A DNA stretch of 43,231 nucleotides, taken from assembly GCA_016929335.1 (NCBI GenBank), contig JAFGIY010000095.1, forward strand, positions 1 through 43,231, in the 5' to 3' direction. Within the stretch, counting starts at the first letter, position 1; every line of letters starts with the position of its first letter. Made by a program: the position numbers and the translations under genes. The notes under the pieces were generated by a model. The model saw only the letters and a list, made by a program, of their open reading frames with translations. It was not told the origin of the DNA and searched no databases. Source of the stretch: Acidobacteriota bacterium (GTDB lineage Bacteria > Acidobacteriota > UBA6911). Shown piece by piece: positions 1 to 7,833 of this stretch.

Positions 1-194
1 CATATCACTCCATGTCAACGGGACGCCGGAACGGCTTAGCCTGTCAGGGTCGCACGGCCCGAGGCCGTGGGTTTAGTGGCACTAAGCCTGTCAATTCGGC
101 TGCAAAACAGCCTGCGAATTCAGTGGCGCGTCTTTGACTTTCTAACTCCATTGGCGGTTTCGAGGTCGAAGAAATATGCGCGGGGATAGTATGC
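1..194. other. Non-coding window edge with short inverted repeats
   Basis: No convincing gene. The stretch contains a GC-rich hairpin around positions 52-70 and a longer imperfect stem formed by 84-104 and 110-128 (AATTCGGCTG facing CAG..CGAATT). It abuts the first copy of the dispersed repeat. A 66-codon minus-strand reading frame crosses it but has no signal, motif or convincing ribosome-binding site, so I treat it as repeat DNA. Confidence 0.4.
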
Positions 195-510
195 ATTGGC
201 TGCCGTTTTGGCTTCAGGTCCTTCAGTGAATCCCGGACGCACACCCTTCCGAGCCTTCACTCGACTGCTGCTATCCAATATGTCTGCTTGAATGTCTTTG
301 ATCCGGTTGCAGGCCTATCTTCCAGCGAAATCACGTTGCCGAAAACGGCTTTTAAATACACGATTACCTTATTGCAAAATTGGAGAGGTTTTCAGTAGAT
401 TCCCTTGATATATAAAAATTTGCTTCAATCCGATCCCCGTCTTAACTCGCTTTTCTTAGAATGGGAAATAGCCCGGTCAAATCCCTCGCTAAGGCTTAAA
501 ATTGGGCATG
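195..510 (+). repeat. Dispersed repeat, long copy 1
   Basis: First of four long copies of a repeat family seen by eye. It runs from the conserved block ATTGGCTGCCGTTTTGG through CCGGACGCACACC, GATCCGGTTGCAGG, CCAGCGAAATC and ACGATTACCTTATTGCAAAA to TAAAATTGGGCAT. It matches the copy at 1696-2010 almost throughout and the copies at 7182 and 17502 over its first 200 bases. No open frame is conserved among copies, so it is probably non-coding. Confidence 0.8.
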
Positions 511-1026
511 CTTTTCTACAGCCTTCGATACTTTGAATCCACTCTGGAGGAAGTTCAAAACCAGAAAGTCGATTCCAATTATTGGGAATTTATCCGCTTC
601 AGAATGCAGCGAGTAGAAATATTATGGATTCATAACAGACCTTGTTTGACGACTGCGGACCAGGAATCAAAAAAGACTGAGCAGTCGGACGACCTGCCGG
701 CGAAATCGAGGAGTTGAAATCTACTTTGTCATACTGTGACAAAGTAAATGCCGCAAAAAGAAAGGAGATGATATTGATTCCAATCTTCCTGCGTGTTTTT
801 CTTGACTGATTGTTTGCTATGTCTTATTTAACTACTGCCAGCGTTGCTTCGCTCCGATGACGATGGTGGCAGCAATCCTCGGATTGCATGGCAACAATCA
901 TTCCGGAATACATGGCAACGTTGCCCGGAATCCGCAAGTCGTGAGACGATTCGCCTATCATGCTATTATTTGTCTCACTTCCCGCCTTTATGATGGTTGG
1001 TTGCATTGACACCCTATCTAAATAGT
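511..1026. other. No convincing gene; one perfect palindrome
   Basis: A 71-codon plus-strand frame (502-717) starts inside the repeat copy and shows no domain or clear ribosome-binding site, so it is not called. The only structured signals are the palindrome at 722-746 (listed separately) and repeated CATGGCAAC words near 885-925. Otherwise I see nothing in this stretch. Confidence 0.4.
722..746. promoter_or_regulatory. Perfect 10-bp inverted repeat, operator-like
   Basis: TACTTTGTCA and its exact complement TGACAAAGTA are separated by five bases. The symmetry and AT-rich arms resemble a dimeric repressor site, but no adequate downstream gene is seen within 280 bases and there is no U-tract that would make it a terminator. 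The binding protein is unknown. Confidence 0.35.
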
Positions 1027-1599
1027 TTAATGTCTTTGTTTGTTATCATTGTAAAATCTTTTGACCCAGTTTGGGATGTTGATTTCCTTCTCGCCAAACA
1101 CTCCAGCAGTATTTCCATATTCCATTATTTTAAACCGTCCGCTATCATCTTCATCATAATATGTAATCGAGAATTCGTAGGCAGGACTATAACCGATTCC
1201 AGTCTTTTCGTCATATATATGGGGGGTCATTGAAACGATATAGCAAAATGGCCTATCATTAATCGAATACTCCAATATCCTATTTATCCGAACGTCACGC
1301 ACAATCATTTTGTCTGGTTTGTCTGGAGATGGGACCACAAATTTAAATAGTTTATTTATTCTGTCGTGTCGGTCTAATTTGATGGAAGACATTTGAACGG
1401 TAGTGTTATCGATATGCTTCTCCAGCTTGTTATGTACTTTTTCTCGGTCATAATGGCTTAGCCCAGGCACTTGCCATCCGCGCTCTGTAAAATGACGCTG
1501 AGTTTTCTTCATCGGTTCATTGGCGGAAATCTGGCCCCATGTCATAGAATTGAATACAAGCAGGACAACAATTATGAAAGCTGATTGTTTAGATTTCAT
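1027..1599 (-). CDS. Exported hypothetical protein
   Basis: A 190-residue protein that I do not recognise. Residues 1-27 form a classical Sec signal peptide (MKSK, hydrophobic core, then an Ala-rich cleavage region), so it should be periplasmic or secreted. The mature part is rich in charged and aromatic residues without cysteines or repeats; no catalytic motif is visible. The ATG is preceded by GAGGAAC at suitable distance. The gene is visibly more AT-rich than the peptidase genes nearby and lies alone between two long copies of the dispersed repeat, which suggests horizontal acquisition. Function unknown. Confidence 0.75.
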   Translation of the reverse strand: MKSKQSAFIIVVLLVFNSMTWGQISANEPMKKTQRHFTERGWQVPGLSHYDREKVHNKLEKHIDNTTVQMSSIKLDRHDRINKLFKFVVPSPDKPDKMIVRDVRINRILEYSINDRPFCYIVSMTPHIYDEKTGIGYSPAYEFSITYYDEDDSGRFKIMEYGNTAGVFGEKEINIPNWVKRFYNDNKQRH

Positions 1600-1695
1600 A
1601 TTTGTTCCTCGACTATATCATGTGAAGCATTGTCTTTTTCCCAAAGAGGGTTTTGCTAGGAGACAACCAACACATCTCCAGCATCAAAGGGAAGC
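1600..1695. other. Upstream region of the exported hypothetical gene
   Basis: AT-rich spacer that carries the ribosome-binding site for the minus-strand gene. No strong promoter hexamers could be chosen with confidence. It runs directly into repeat copy 2. Confidence 0.3.
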
Positions 1696-2070
1696 ATTGG
1701 CTGCCGTTTTTGTTTCATGTCCTACCGTGGACCTCGGACGCACGCCTTTCCGTGCCCTCACTCCACTGCTGATACGCAATGTGTCTAATTGAATGCCTTC
1801 GATCCGGCTGCGGGCTTACCTTCCAGCGAAATCCTGTTGCCGAAAATGGATATTTAATACACGATTACCTTAATGCAAAATTGGAGGGATTTTCGGCAGA
1901 TCCCCTTGATATTTAAAAATTTGCTTCAATCCGATCCCCGTCTTGACTCGCTTTTCTTAGAATGAAAAATAGCCCGGTCAAATCCCTCGCTAAGGCTTAA
2001 AATTGGGCATACTTTATTCGAATCCCATTGATATCAGTAGCTTTGCGTCGGTCCGACCCCGTTCCACCCG
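1696..2070 (+). repeat. Dispersed repeat, long copy 2
   Basis: Near-complete match to copy 1 from ATTGGCTGCCG to AATTGGGCAT (ending near 2010). A further tail to about 2070, GTCGGTCCGACCCCGTTCC, is shared with copy 4 near 17848-17868. It separates the exported hypothetical gene from the TIGR03435 gene and ends about ten bases from the stop codon of the latter. Confidence 0.8.
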
Positions 2071-2079
2071 TTCCATTTG

Positions 2080-3087
2080 TCAGTTCTCCGATGGCTTTTC
2101 AACGTTATCGATGACAAATTCATCCAGCGCTGCTTTATCTTCCTCCAATTTCAATCCAAGCTGCTCCTGAAGTGCCTTGAAAATGGTCGGCGCGGAAGGC
2201 TCAACGACCGGGGCGGAACCGGTTGCAGTGGAAGCGCCTGGCTGATTCCGCGAATCCGAATATGTCATCTTGAGGTCATACAATCCGGTAAGGCCCGTTT
2301 TGTCGATTACTCTGCGCATCCCAACCAACGAGTAGAGGGCGGTCGCTAACCGCTCAGTGCTTATGGCTTTTGCATTCAACTCATTGCTGCCGAGCCCACC
2401 CATGATGGAAATGGACCCCGGAGGCATTGCCGCCATCATTTCTTCCATCGAAGAATAGGATGTGCGCCTTCTCGCCCTGATCTTTTCGGGATCCTGCTCC
2501 GGAGGCGGAAGCGATACAATTGGATTGCCTTTTTCATCCTTTGCCCGCTGAAGTTTGTGGCCGTCTTTCGCAATGACCAGTAAATACACCGGCGTGTCTT
2601 TCGTTTCCCGATGCATCTTCAGCTTGAAGCGTTCCTCGAGCAGAGATTGGACCATCAGACGCATTTGCTCCTTGTCAGGGTTGCCCCCCGCTTTTGCCTC
2701 GATTTTATACAGGATGTCCTCACTCCAGCCGGGAAACCCTTTAAATTGAGAAAATATGTCAACCTGATACGCCTTCCTTATTATGTAGCTCAACTGGCTG
2801 CATGTTGTGTATCGCCCACCGGCCTGATAGGAAGGTCCGCTTGGTATTTTCATTGGGAAACCGGGAACTGTGTTGCCGCAATTTTCGGCTATCTTGATGG
2901 ATGCCACTTCAAAAGATGCTTTTGGTTCCGTCTGGGACTGTGCCTGCATGAAGGGAGCATTTAGAATGCCTGTGACGATGGACAAGGCGACTGCGGAAAA
3001 GCAGGCTGCTCTTAAAGCACAGACCTTTGCCGGCCTCAATCTGCCGCCCATCCGATGCATCATCGTTGCCTGAATGCGTTTTATCAT
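2080..3087 (-). CDS. TIGR03435-family secreted protein
   Basis: About 335 residues from the chosen ATG at 3087, which follows GAGG at 7 bases; an in-frame start at 3198 would add 37 residues without signal-peptide character. An N-terminal hydrophobic stretch (CFSAVALSIVTGIL) is followed by the family hallmark FEVASIK and a Gly/Cys-rich segment, then blocks of the form LVQSLLEERFKLKMHRETKD and VIDKTGLTGLYDLKM. These are typical of TIGR03435, a family of unknown function greatly expanded in soil Acidobacteria and often found near antirepressor or peptidase genes. It is probably periplasmic. The C-terminus is acidic. No function can be given beyond the family. Confidence 0.85.
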   Translation of the reverse strand: MIKRIQATMMHRMGGRLRPAKVCALRAACFSAVALSIVTGILNAPFMQAQSQTEPKASFEVASIKIAENCGNTVPGFPMKIPSGPSYQAGGRYTTCSQLSYIIRKAYQVDIFSQFKGFPGWSEDILYKIEAKAGGNPDKEQMRLMVQSLLEERFKLKMHRETKDTPVYLLVIAKDGHKLQRAKDEKGNPIVSLPPPEQDPEKIRARRRTSYSSMEEMMAAMPPGSISIMGGLGSNELNAKAISTERLATALYSLVGMRRVIDKTGLTGLYDLKMTYSDSRNQPGASTATGSAPVVEPSAPTIFKALQEQLGLKLEEDKAALDEFVIDNVEKPSEN

Positions 3088-3286
3088 ATCCGCGCCTCGA
3101 TACGTTGTTGGATGAAACGCCATAAAAGACAACCAGGCAGTTTTAGACGCCCTTGGCTGCCGCCGGGTTCCAATTTCATCGCGCCATATGCTCGCCATAT
3201 CCGGCGTTAGATAATGAATGCTCGCAACTGCCGCATCCTTTGGTTTTCCAACAGCTTCCCCACATGATCGCTAATTGGCGTCAAAT
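3088..3286. other. Upstream region of TIGR03435 gene
   Basis: Carries the ribosome-binding site and the possible N-terminal extension of the TIGR03435 frame (3088-3198). No other gene is seen. Confidence 0.3.
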
Positions 3287-3561
3287 CTCATGTGGGTGCG
3301 GGCTTTAGCCCGCACGTCCGGCCGGAAGGCCGGACCCGATTGTACGCGATTGAGGTAGAAACGCCTTAACCCGCATTTCTCACAGGGTTTTGTAGCGAGG
3401 CGGCACAGACGGGCATGTCCGCCGCCGCATTAGAAACTCTGTGAGAAATGCGGGTTAAGGACGCGGCACACAATGAAATCAATGCAGCGTTGCATATTCA
3501 CCGGCTAATTTGGACAGCAGTGGTGCAACAAAGCCCAGGCTGAAGCCCGAATCCACATGAG
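3287..3561. repeat. Inverted-repeat element (outer)
   Basis: The 24-base arm at 3287-3310 matches the reverse complement of 3538-3561 at 21 of 24 positions. Between them are two strong hairpins (GTGCGGGCTTTAGCCCGCAC at 3294-3313 and a CCGGCC/GGCCGG stem) and a second inverted-repeat element. There is no coding frame inside. The structure suggests a small non-autonomous transposable element (MITE-like) with another inserted in it. Confidence 0.55.
3364..3460. mobile_element. Nested 97-bp inverted-repeat element, MITE-like
   Basis: Arms 3364-3390 and 3434-3460 are complementary at 26 of 27 positions (CCTTAACCCGCATTTCTCAC at the left end) around a 43-base centre. The trinucleotide ACG flanks both ends, which could be a 3-bp target duplication. 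There is no coding capacity, so a transposase would have to act in trans. Confidence 0.6.
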
Positions 3562-3619
3562 TTGAGCTGCGCAGCCGGCATTGAAGCGCCGAGGACCATC
3601 GCGGCCGCGACAGCGGAGT

Positions 3620-6600
3620 CTACCGGATGTATTTCGGAAACTCAGGCCGCCGCAGTTTCGGCGGAGGATTCCGCTTCAGCTCTTCCAGCACCACTTCGAC
3701 TGCTTTCTCCAGCTGAGGATCCCGGCCTTGTCGAACGCGCACAGGATCCTGCTCGACCTCAATATCCGGTTCAACCCCGATATTTTCGACCTCCCACTCC
3801 CCGCTGAGCGGATTGTAAATGCCGGAGGCTGGAGCGGTGACGATGCCGCCGTCCATCAGCGGCGGAGCCGAGGCCATGCCAACCAAGCCGCCCCAGGTTC
3901 GCATTCCGATAAGCTTGCCTGCGCCCGAGCGTTTGAAGTACCAGGGCATGGCGTCGCCGCCGGATCCGGCGAGTTCGTTGATGATCATTACCTTTGGGCC
4001 GAAAATGCCCCGCGGCTGCACCGGATCGGCTCCGATTCTGTTGGCTGCGGCGCTGAGGGGCCTGCGGTTCAGAATCTCGGCAATATCCGTGGCCAGCATG
4101 CCGCCGCCGTTGAAACGCTCATCGATGATGACGGCCTCCCTGTCAATCTGCGCGTAGAAGTAGCGGTTGAACGCCGCCAATCCCGCCATGGAGGTGTTGG
4201 GCATATACACATAGGCCGCCTTACCGCCGGTCATTTTATCCACGAGGCGGCGGTTTCCTTCGATCCATGCAAGGTTCCTCAGGTTAAATTCATCCGCGAC
4301 CGGAATGACGGTGACCTCGCGAGCCTCGCTTCCTTCCGGATCCGTTCCCACTTTGATCACAACCGATTTACCGGCCAGCCCCTCGAAAAAGCGGTATACG
4401 TTGTCCGGAGGCCGCACGGCGCGGCCGTTTACTTCAAGGAGATACTCGCCCGCCTGAACATTGACTCCCGGTTGAGTCAGCGGGGCGCGCATCTGCGGAT
4501 TCCAGTTTTCTCCGTCATACACGCGCGCAAAACGGTATCGGTCGTCTGCAATTTCGTAATCCGCTCCGAGCAATCCCGTTTGCACGCGCTTGACTTCCGG
4601 AATATCCCCGCCTCCCGTTCCCAGATGCCCGACAACCATGTTGCCCAGCATCTCCTGGAACAGATAGGTGAGGTCGCGGCGCGACACGATTCCTTGCAGG
4701 TACGGTTCATATTTCTTTTCCCCGGCTTTGAGATCGAATCCGTGAATATTCCGATCATAGAACCAGTCGCGCTCGACCCGCCACGCTTCACGGTACATCT
4801 GCCGCCACTCCTGAACCGGATCGACGCGCACCTCGATGCCCGCGGTGTTCAGAGCACCCTGCCCGGCGCCCGGCGGCGGAGTCGGAGGAGCGCCCGCCCC
4901 GGGACCCGACGGCGCGGGGCGTAGAGGCGCGATGATCCAGTTCCCTCCCTGCCGATACAGCGCTTTCTCTCCTCCGAAGGACATTTCGAAACTGCCGGCG
5001 CCGGCGAGCGCTACATCGCTCTTGCGCGTTTTCAGGTCGAAGCGATGAATATTCATCCCCTGGAGACCGTCCGGGATTCCTTCGCCGCCCGCCGTGCCCG
5101 AAGCCGGAGTTTCCAGCGCAAGCAGCGTCCCGGCCCTGGCCACCTGAAGCCCGGCGTAGGACCGGGGGGGCATAGGCATGGAAAGGATGCGCTGGCTGAT
5201 GTTTTCGAGATCAATCCTGATGTCTGCGGCAGGTTTCGACTTGTCGGCCTCGCCCTGCTTAGGCGCGGGGGATGGTGGCGCCGGCTCTTTTGCCTCGGAC
5301 TTATCGCCCTCAGGCTTCTTCTTGTCTTCAGCCTCTTTCTCCTCATCGCTTTCGGGTGCAAACGGAGAAGGCAGAGTCTTATCCAGAACCACCAGATAAA
5401 TACTGCTCGTTGAATTGACGGCAACCCGGTGAATATCAAGAGCCAGTGATTCGCCCGAATTTGTGCTGGCCGTGAAATAAAGGTATTTGCCTTCCCTATC
5501 AAAGACAGGATTGGCGGCATCGCTCATGCCGTCGGTGATCTGCGTCGACTTTCCGTCGGCAAGCGAATAGATGTGTATGGCGCTCATGTTATTGGGCAGC
5601 ACCCTGGAGTATGCCAGCCATTTGCTGTCCGGGGACCAGGCTGCCGAGATGCTGCCTGCGCGCATCATGTAATAGTCCTGCGCCACCTCAACCTGTTTCT
5701 TCGTATCCAGATCCACATACCATAGCCTTTGAAAACTGTCGACCAGGGCTATCTTCCTGCTGTCGGGAGAAAACTGCGGTGAGGTGTAGAAACCTGCCTT
5801 GAGCTCTATTCTTGTAACTTCTCCTGCGCCGCTCTGGGAACAGAGATGCAGCGCATACTCGCCGGATTCGTCCGAAAGATAGGCAATCTTTTTGCCATCG
5901 GGAGACCATTGCGGATAGCGCTCCATCACTCCCGGCGTATTCGTGAGGTTCCGCGGATTGCCCTTCTCGGCCGGGACTGTGATGATTTCGCCGCGTGTAG
6001 CAAATACGGCCCGGGCGCCGTTTGGCGAGATTGCCGCCTCTCCGAGATTTCTGCCGACATTCACGAAGCGGGCCCGCAATTCCGGGAAGTCGCTCTGCAC
6101 ACGGACAGGCACGGGCTGCGTCTTCCCGCTCTTCAGATCATAGAGGTAAATGCCGCCGAACTGCTCGTACACGATCGCATCCGGACCGACCGCAGCAGAC
6201 TTGAGATCCAGCCCCTTGTTCGAGATGGCCTCGCGAACCGCTCTGGATTTGAGGTCATAGTAAAAGAGCGTGACGGGGCCGTTGCGGTCCGACAGGAAGT
6301 AGACGCGGTCGCCCGCCCACATGGGATTGAAGTCGTTGGAATTCGTGCGCGGCACTCTTGTGATGCTGCTGTCGGAAAGCCGGGCGAGCCATATGCGCGT
6401 GGTCGTCCCGCCGCGGTAGTTCTTCCACATGGTGAACGCCCGCGGAACCGGTCCGTAGGCTATCGATTGTCCGTCCGGGGACGCCGATGCTTCGTAGCCG
6501 CTGGGTAACGGCAGCTTTTCCGGGAATCCTCCTTCGACCGGGATGCTGAACATTTCATTGAATCGCGAATAGGCGGTCCTGGAGGAACTGAACAGAATGC

Positions 6601-6946
6601 GCTTGCCGTCCGCGCTCCAGCCCATCACCGAATCGGCCGACGGATGCCAGGTGAGGCGCCGGGGCACGCCCCCGGAAGCCGGCACAACAAAAACATCCAC
6701 GTTTCCGTCATATTCGCCGGTAAAGGCGATCTGTGCGCCGTCGGGCGAAAAGGCAGGATTGGTTTCATTGCCGGCGCCACTGGTCAGACGCACGGCGCTC
6801 CCGCCCGTGCGAGGGACTGTCCATAGATCCCCCGCGTACACGAATACGATATGAGTTTTGCTCAACGCGGGATTCTGCAGCAGAAGCGGCGCATCATCCG
6901 CAGCGCTGAAAGCCAAAAACATGAGGATAAAAGCGAACGATCGCAT
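3620..6946 (-). CDS. Tricorn-type S41 protease, exported
   Basis: A 1108-residue protein. The ATG at 6946 has GGAGG four bases upstream and begins a signal peptide (MRSFAFILMFLAFSAADD), so the 24 preceding in-frame codons are left out. Residues 25 to about 500 are WD40/PD40-like propeller blades (repeated FSPDG, WSPDGK and FSPDSRK). Two low-complexity linkers follow: charged and Pro-rich near 528-578 and Gly/Pro-rich near 678-700. The tricorn core has catalytic His774 in VVGHLGTGGGD, a PDZ-like part near 820-880, and the S41 core with nucleophile Ser995 in AGSGGD, then RTWGG and the family NIGVEPDIEV tail. The role is probably peptide or protein degradation in the periplasm. It stands alone, flanked by inverted-repeat DNA and repeat copy 3. 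Confidence 0.9.
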   Translation of the reverse strand: MRSFAFILMFLAFSAADDAPLLLQNPALSKTHIVFVYAGDLWTVPRTGGSAVRLTSGAGNETNPAFSPDGAQIAFTGEYDGNVDVFVVPASGGVPRRLTWHPSADSVMGWSADGKRILFSSSRTAYSRFNEMFSIPVEGGFPEKLPLPSGYEASASPDGQSIAYGPVPRAFTMWKNYRGGTTTRIWLARLSDSSITRVPRTNSNDFNPMWAGDRVYFLSDRNGPVTLFYYDLKSRAVREAISNKGLDLKSAAVGPDAIVYEQFGGIYLYDLKSGKTQPVPVRVQSDFPELRARFVNVGRNLGEAAISPNGARAVFATRGEIITVPAEKGNPRNLTNTPGVMERYPQWSPDGKKIAYLSDESGEYALHLCSQSGAGEVTRIELKAGFYTSPQFSPDSRKIALVDSFQRLWYVDLDTKKQVEVAQDYYMMRAGSISAAWSPDSKWLAYSRVLPNNMSAIHIYSLADGKSTQITDGMSDAANPVFDREGKYLYFTASTNSGESLALDIHRVAVNSTSSIYLVVLDKTLPSPFAPESDEEKEAEDKKKPEGDKSEAKEPAPPSPAPKQGEADKSKPAADIRIDLENISQRILSMPMPPRSYAGLQVARAGTLLALETPASGTAGGEGIPDGLQGMNIHRFDLKTRKSDVALAGAGSFEMSFGGEKALYRQGGNWIIAPLRPAPSGPGAGAPPTPPPGAGQGALNTAGIEVRVDPVQEWRQMYREAWRVERDWFYDRNIHGFDLKAGEKKYEPYLQGIVSRRDLTYLFQEMLGNMVVGHLGTGGGDIPEVKRVQTGLLGADYEIADDRYRFARVYDGENWNPQMRAPLTQPGVNVQAGEYLLEVNGRAVRPPDNVYRFFEGLAGKSVVIKVGTDPEGSEAREVTVIPVADEFNLRNLAWIEGNRRLVDKMTGGKAAYVYMPNTSMAGLAAFNRYFYAQIDREAVIIDERFNGGGMLATDIAEILNRRPLSAAANRIGADPVQPRGIFGPKVMIINELAGSGGDAMPWYFKRSGAGKLIGMRTWGGLVGMASAPPLMDGGIVTAPASGIYNPLSGEWEVENIGVEPDIEVEQDPVRVRQGRDPQLEKAVEVVLEELKRNPPPKLRRPEFPKYIR

Positions 6947-7027
6947 AGTGCCTCCGCAATTTTGAATAGTTAAAAGCGAATCCGGAGCTTCACCCTCCAT
7001 TCCATAGGGATGAAGCAAAGGCCGGAG
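6947..7027. other. Leader region of the tricorn-like protease gene
   Basis: Contains the GGAGG ribosome-binding site at 6951-6955 on the minus strand; no clear promoter hexamers. Confidence 0.3.
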
Positions 7028-7385
7028 TCTTTATCCATGGCTTCTTTGCGTTGAGCAAAGAAGTTTTCCCTTTAAAAACGGCTGGAACCAATCGCAATAA
7101 ACAATAAAACTGAATGCCGACAGCTGAAAGCGCGCGGCCACCGGCTACATCGGCCATTTGAATGCAGTTCCGGGCCGCGCCAGGAAGGATTGGCTGCCGA
7201 TTTGGCTTCGGGCCCTTCATTGGACCTCCGACACACACCTTTCCATGCCCTCTATCGACTGCTGATATCACTCAATATGTCTGCTTGAATGTCTTCGATC
7301 CGGTTGCAGATATATCTTACAGCGAAATCCTTTTGCCGAAAACGGGTTTTAAATGCACAATTACCTTATTGCAATTTTATAGCGG
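7028..7385 (+). repeat. Dispersed repeat, long copy 3 with left extension
   Basis: From 7182 to 7385 this matches copies 1 and 2 (GGATTGGCTGCCG, GATCCGGTTGCAG, ACAGCGAAATCC, ATTACCTTATTGCAA). The left part 7028-7181 matches 14481-14631: a CTTTATCCATG..CTTCTTT..CAAAGAAGTTTT block, then GCGCGCGGCC facing GGCCGCGCC in a GC-rich stem. The presence of the left block in two places argues that it belongs to the element. Confidence 0.75.
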
Positions 7386-7608
7386 CGAAGAGAGCACATA
7401 GTTCGCAAAGCATATCCCTTAAAGCTGAGCATCCGGGTGGATGGGACAGTGCTTGCCGATTGGCGATCTTAGGCCAAGCAGATCAGGACCGGAGCAGAAC
7501 GTGATTTCAAGGCAAGAAGAAGCGCATTTGGACCGCGTATACACCACTGACCTCAGGGATGAAATTTGTTCATTGCCGTTCAACCAATTTCCTAGTTTTT
7601 CCCAAGTC
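7386..7608. other. No gene recognised upstream of the M1 peptidase
   Basis: An 80-codon minus-strand frame (7419-7661) has no ribosome-binding site, signal or known motif and I do not call it. Nothing else is visible. Confidence 0.3.
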
Positions 7609-7636
7609 TTGAGCCGGGGATGCAATCTGGTATAAA
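7609..7636 (+). promoter_or_regulatory. Candidate sigma-70 promoter for M1 peptidase gene
   Basis: TTGAGC at 7609-7614 and TATAAA at 7631-7636 are separated by 16 bases, on the strand of the peptidase gene. It would give an untranslated leader of roughly 190 bases. This is a sequence match only. Confidence 0.4.
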
Positions 7637-7833
7637 ATCCCTCTCGCTTGCGCTGAATCATAACCCATTCCCATTTTTCGTCCGCCTTACATCAGGGTTA
7701 TGGAATGGGATGATTGTCCGGGCCTAATCCGAAACGTTTTCCATCAGGTCCGTTTTGCAGCTTACGTCGTTTGATTTGCCTTTCCGTTGTTGTGGCGTGT
7801 GGACATCAGCATAATCCTGTGATCGGAGGGTTT

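Noticed and set aside
502..717. 71-codon plus-strand frame
   Set aside because: Begins inside repeat copy 1, has no clear ribosome-binding site, motif or signal.
3581..4924. 447-codon plus-strand frame
   Set aside because: Antisense shadow of the tricorn-like protease; the minus frame has propeller repeats, catalytic residues and a ribosome-binding site, the plus frame has none.
7419..7661. 80-codon minus-strand frame
   Set aside because: No ribosome-binding site or motif; it overlaps the likely promoter of the M1 peptidase gene.
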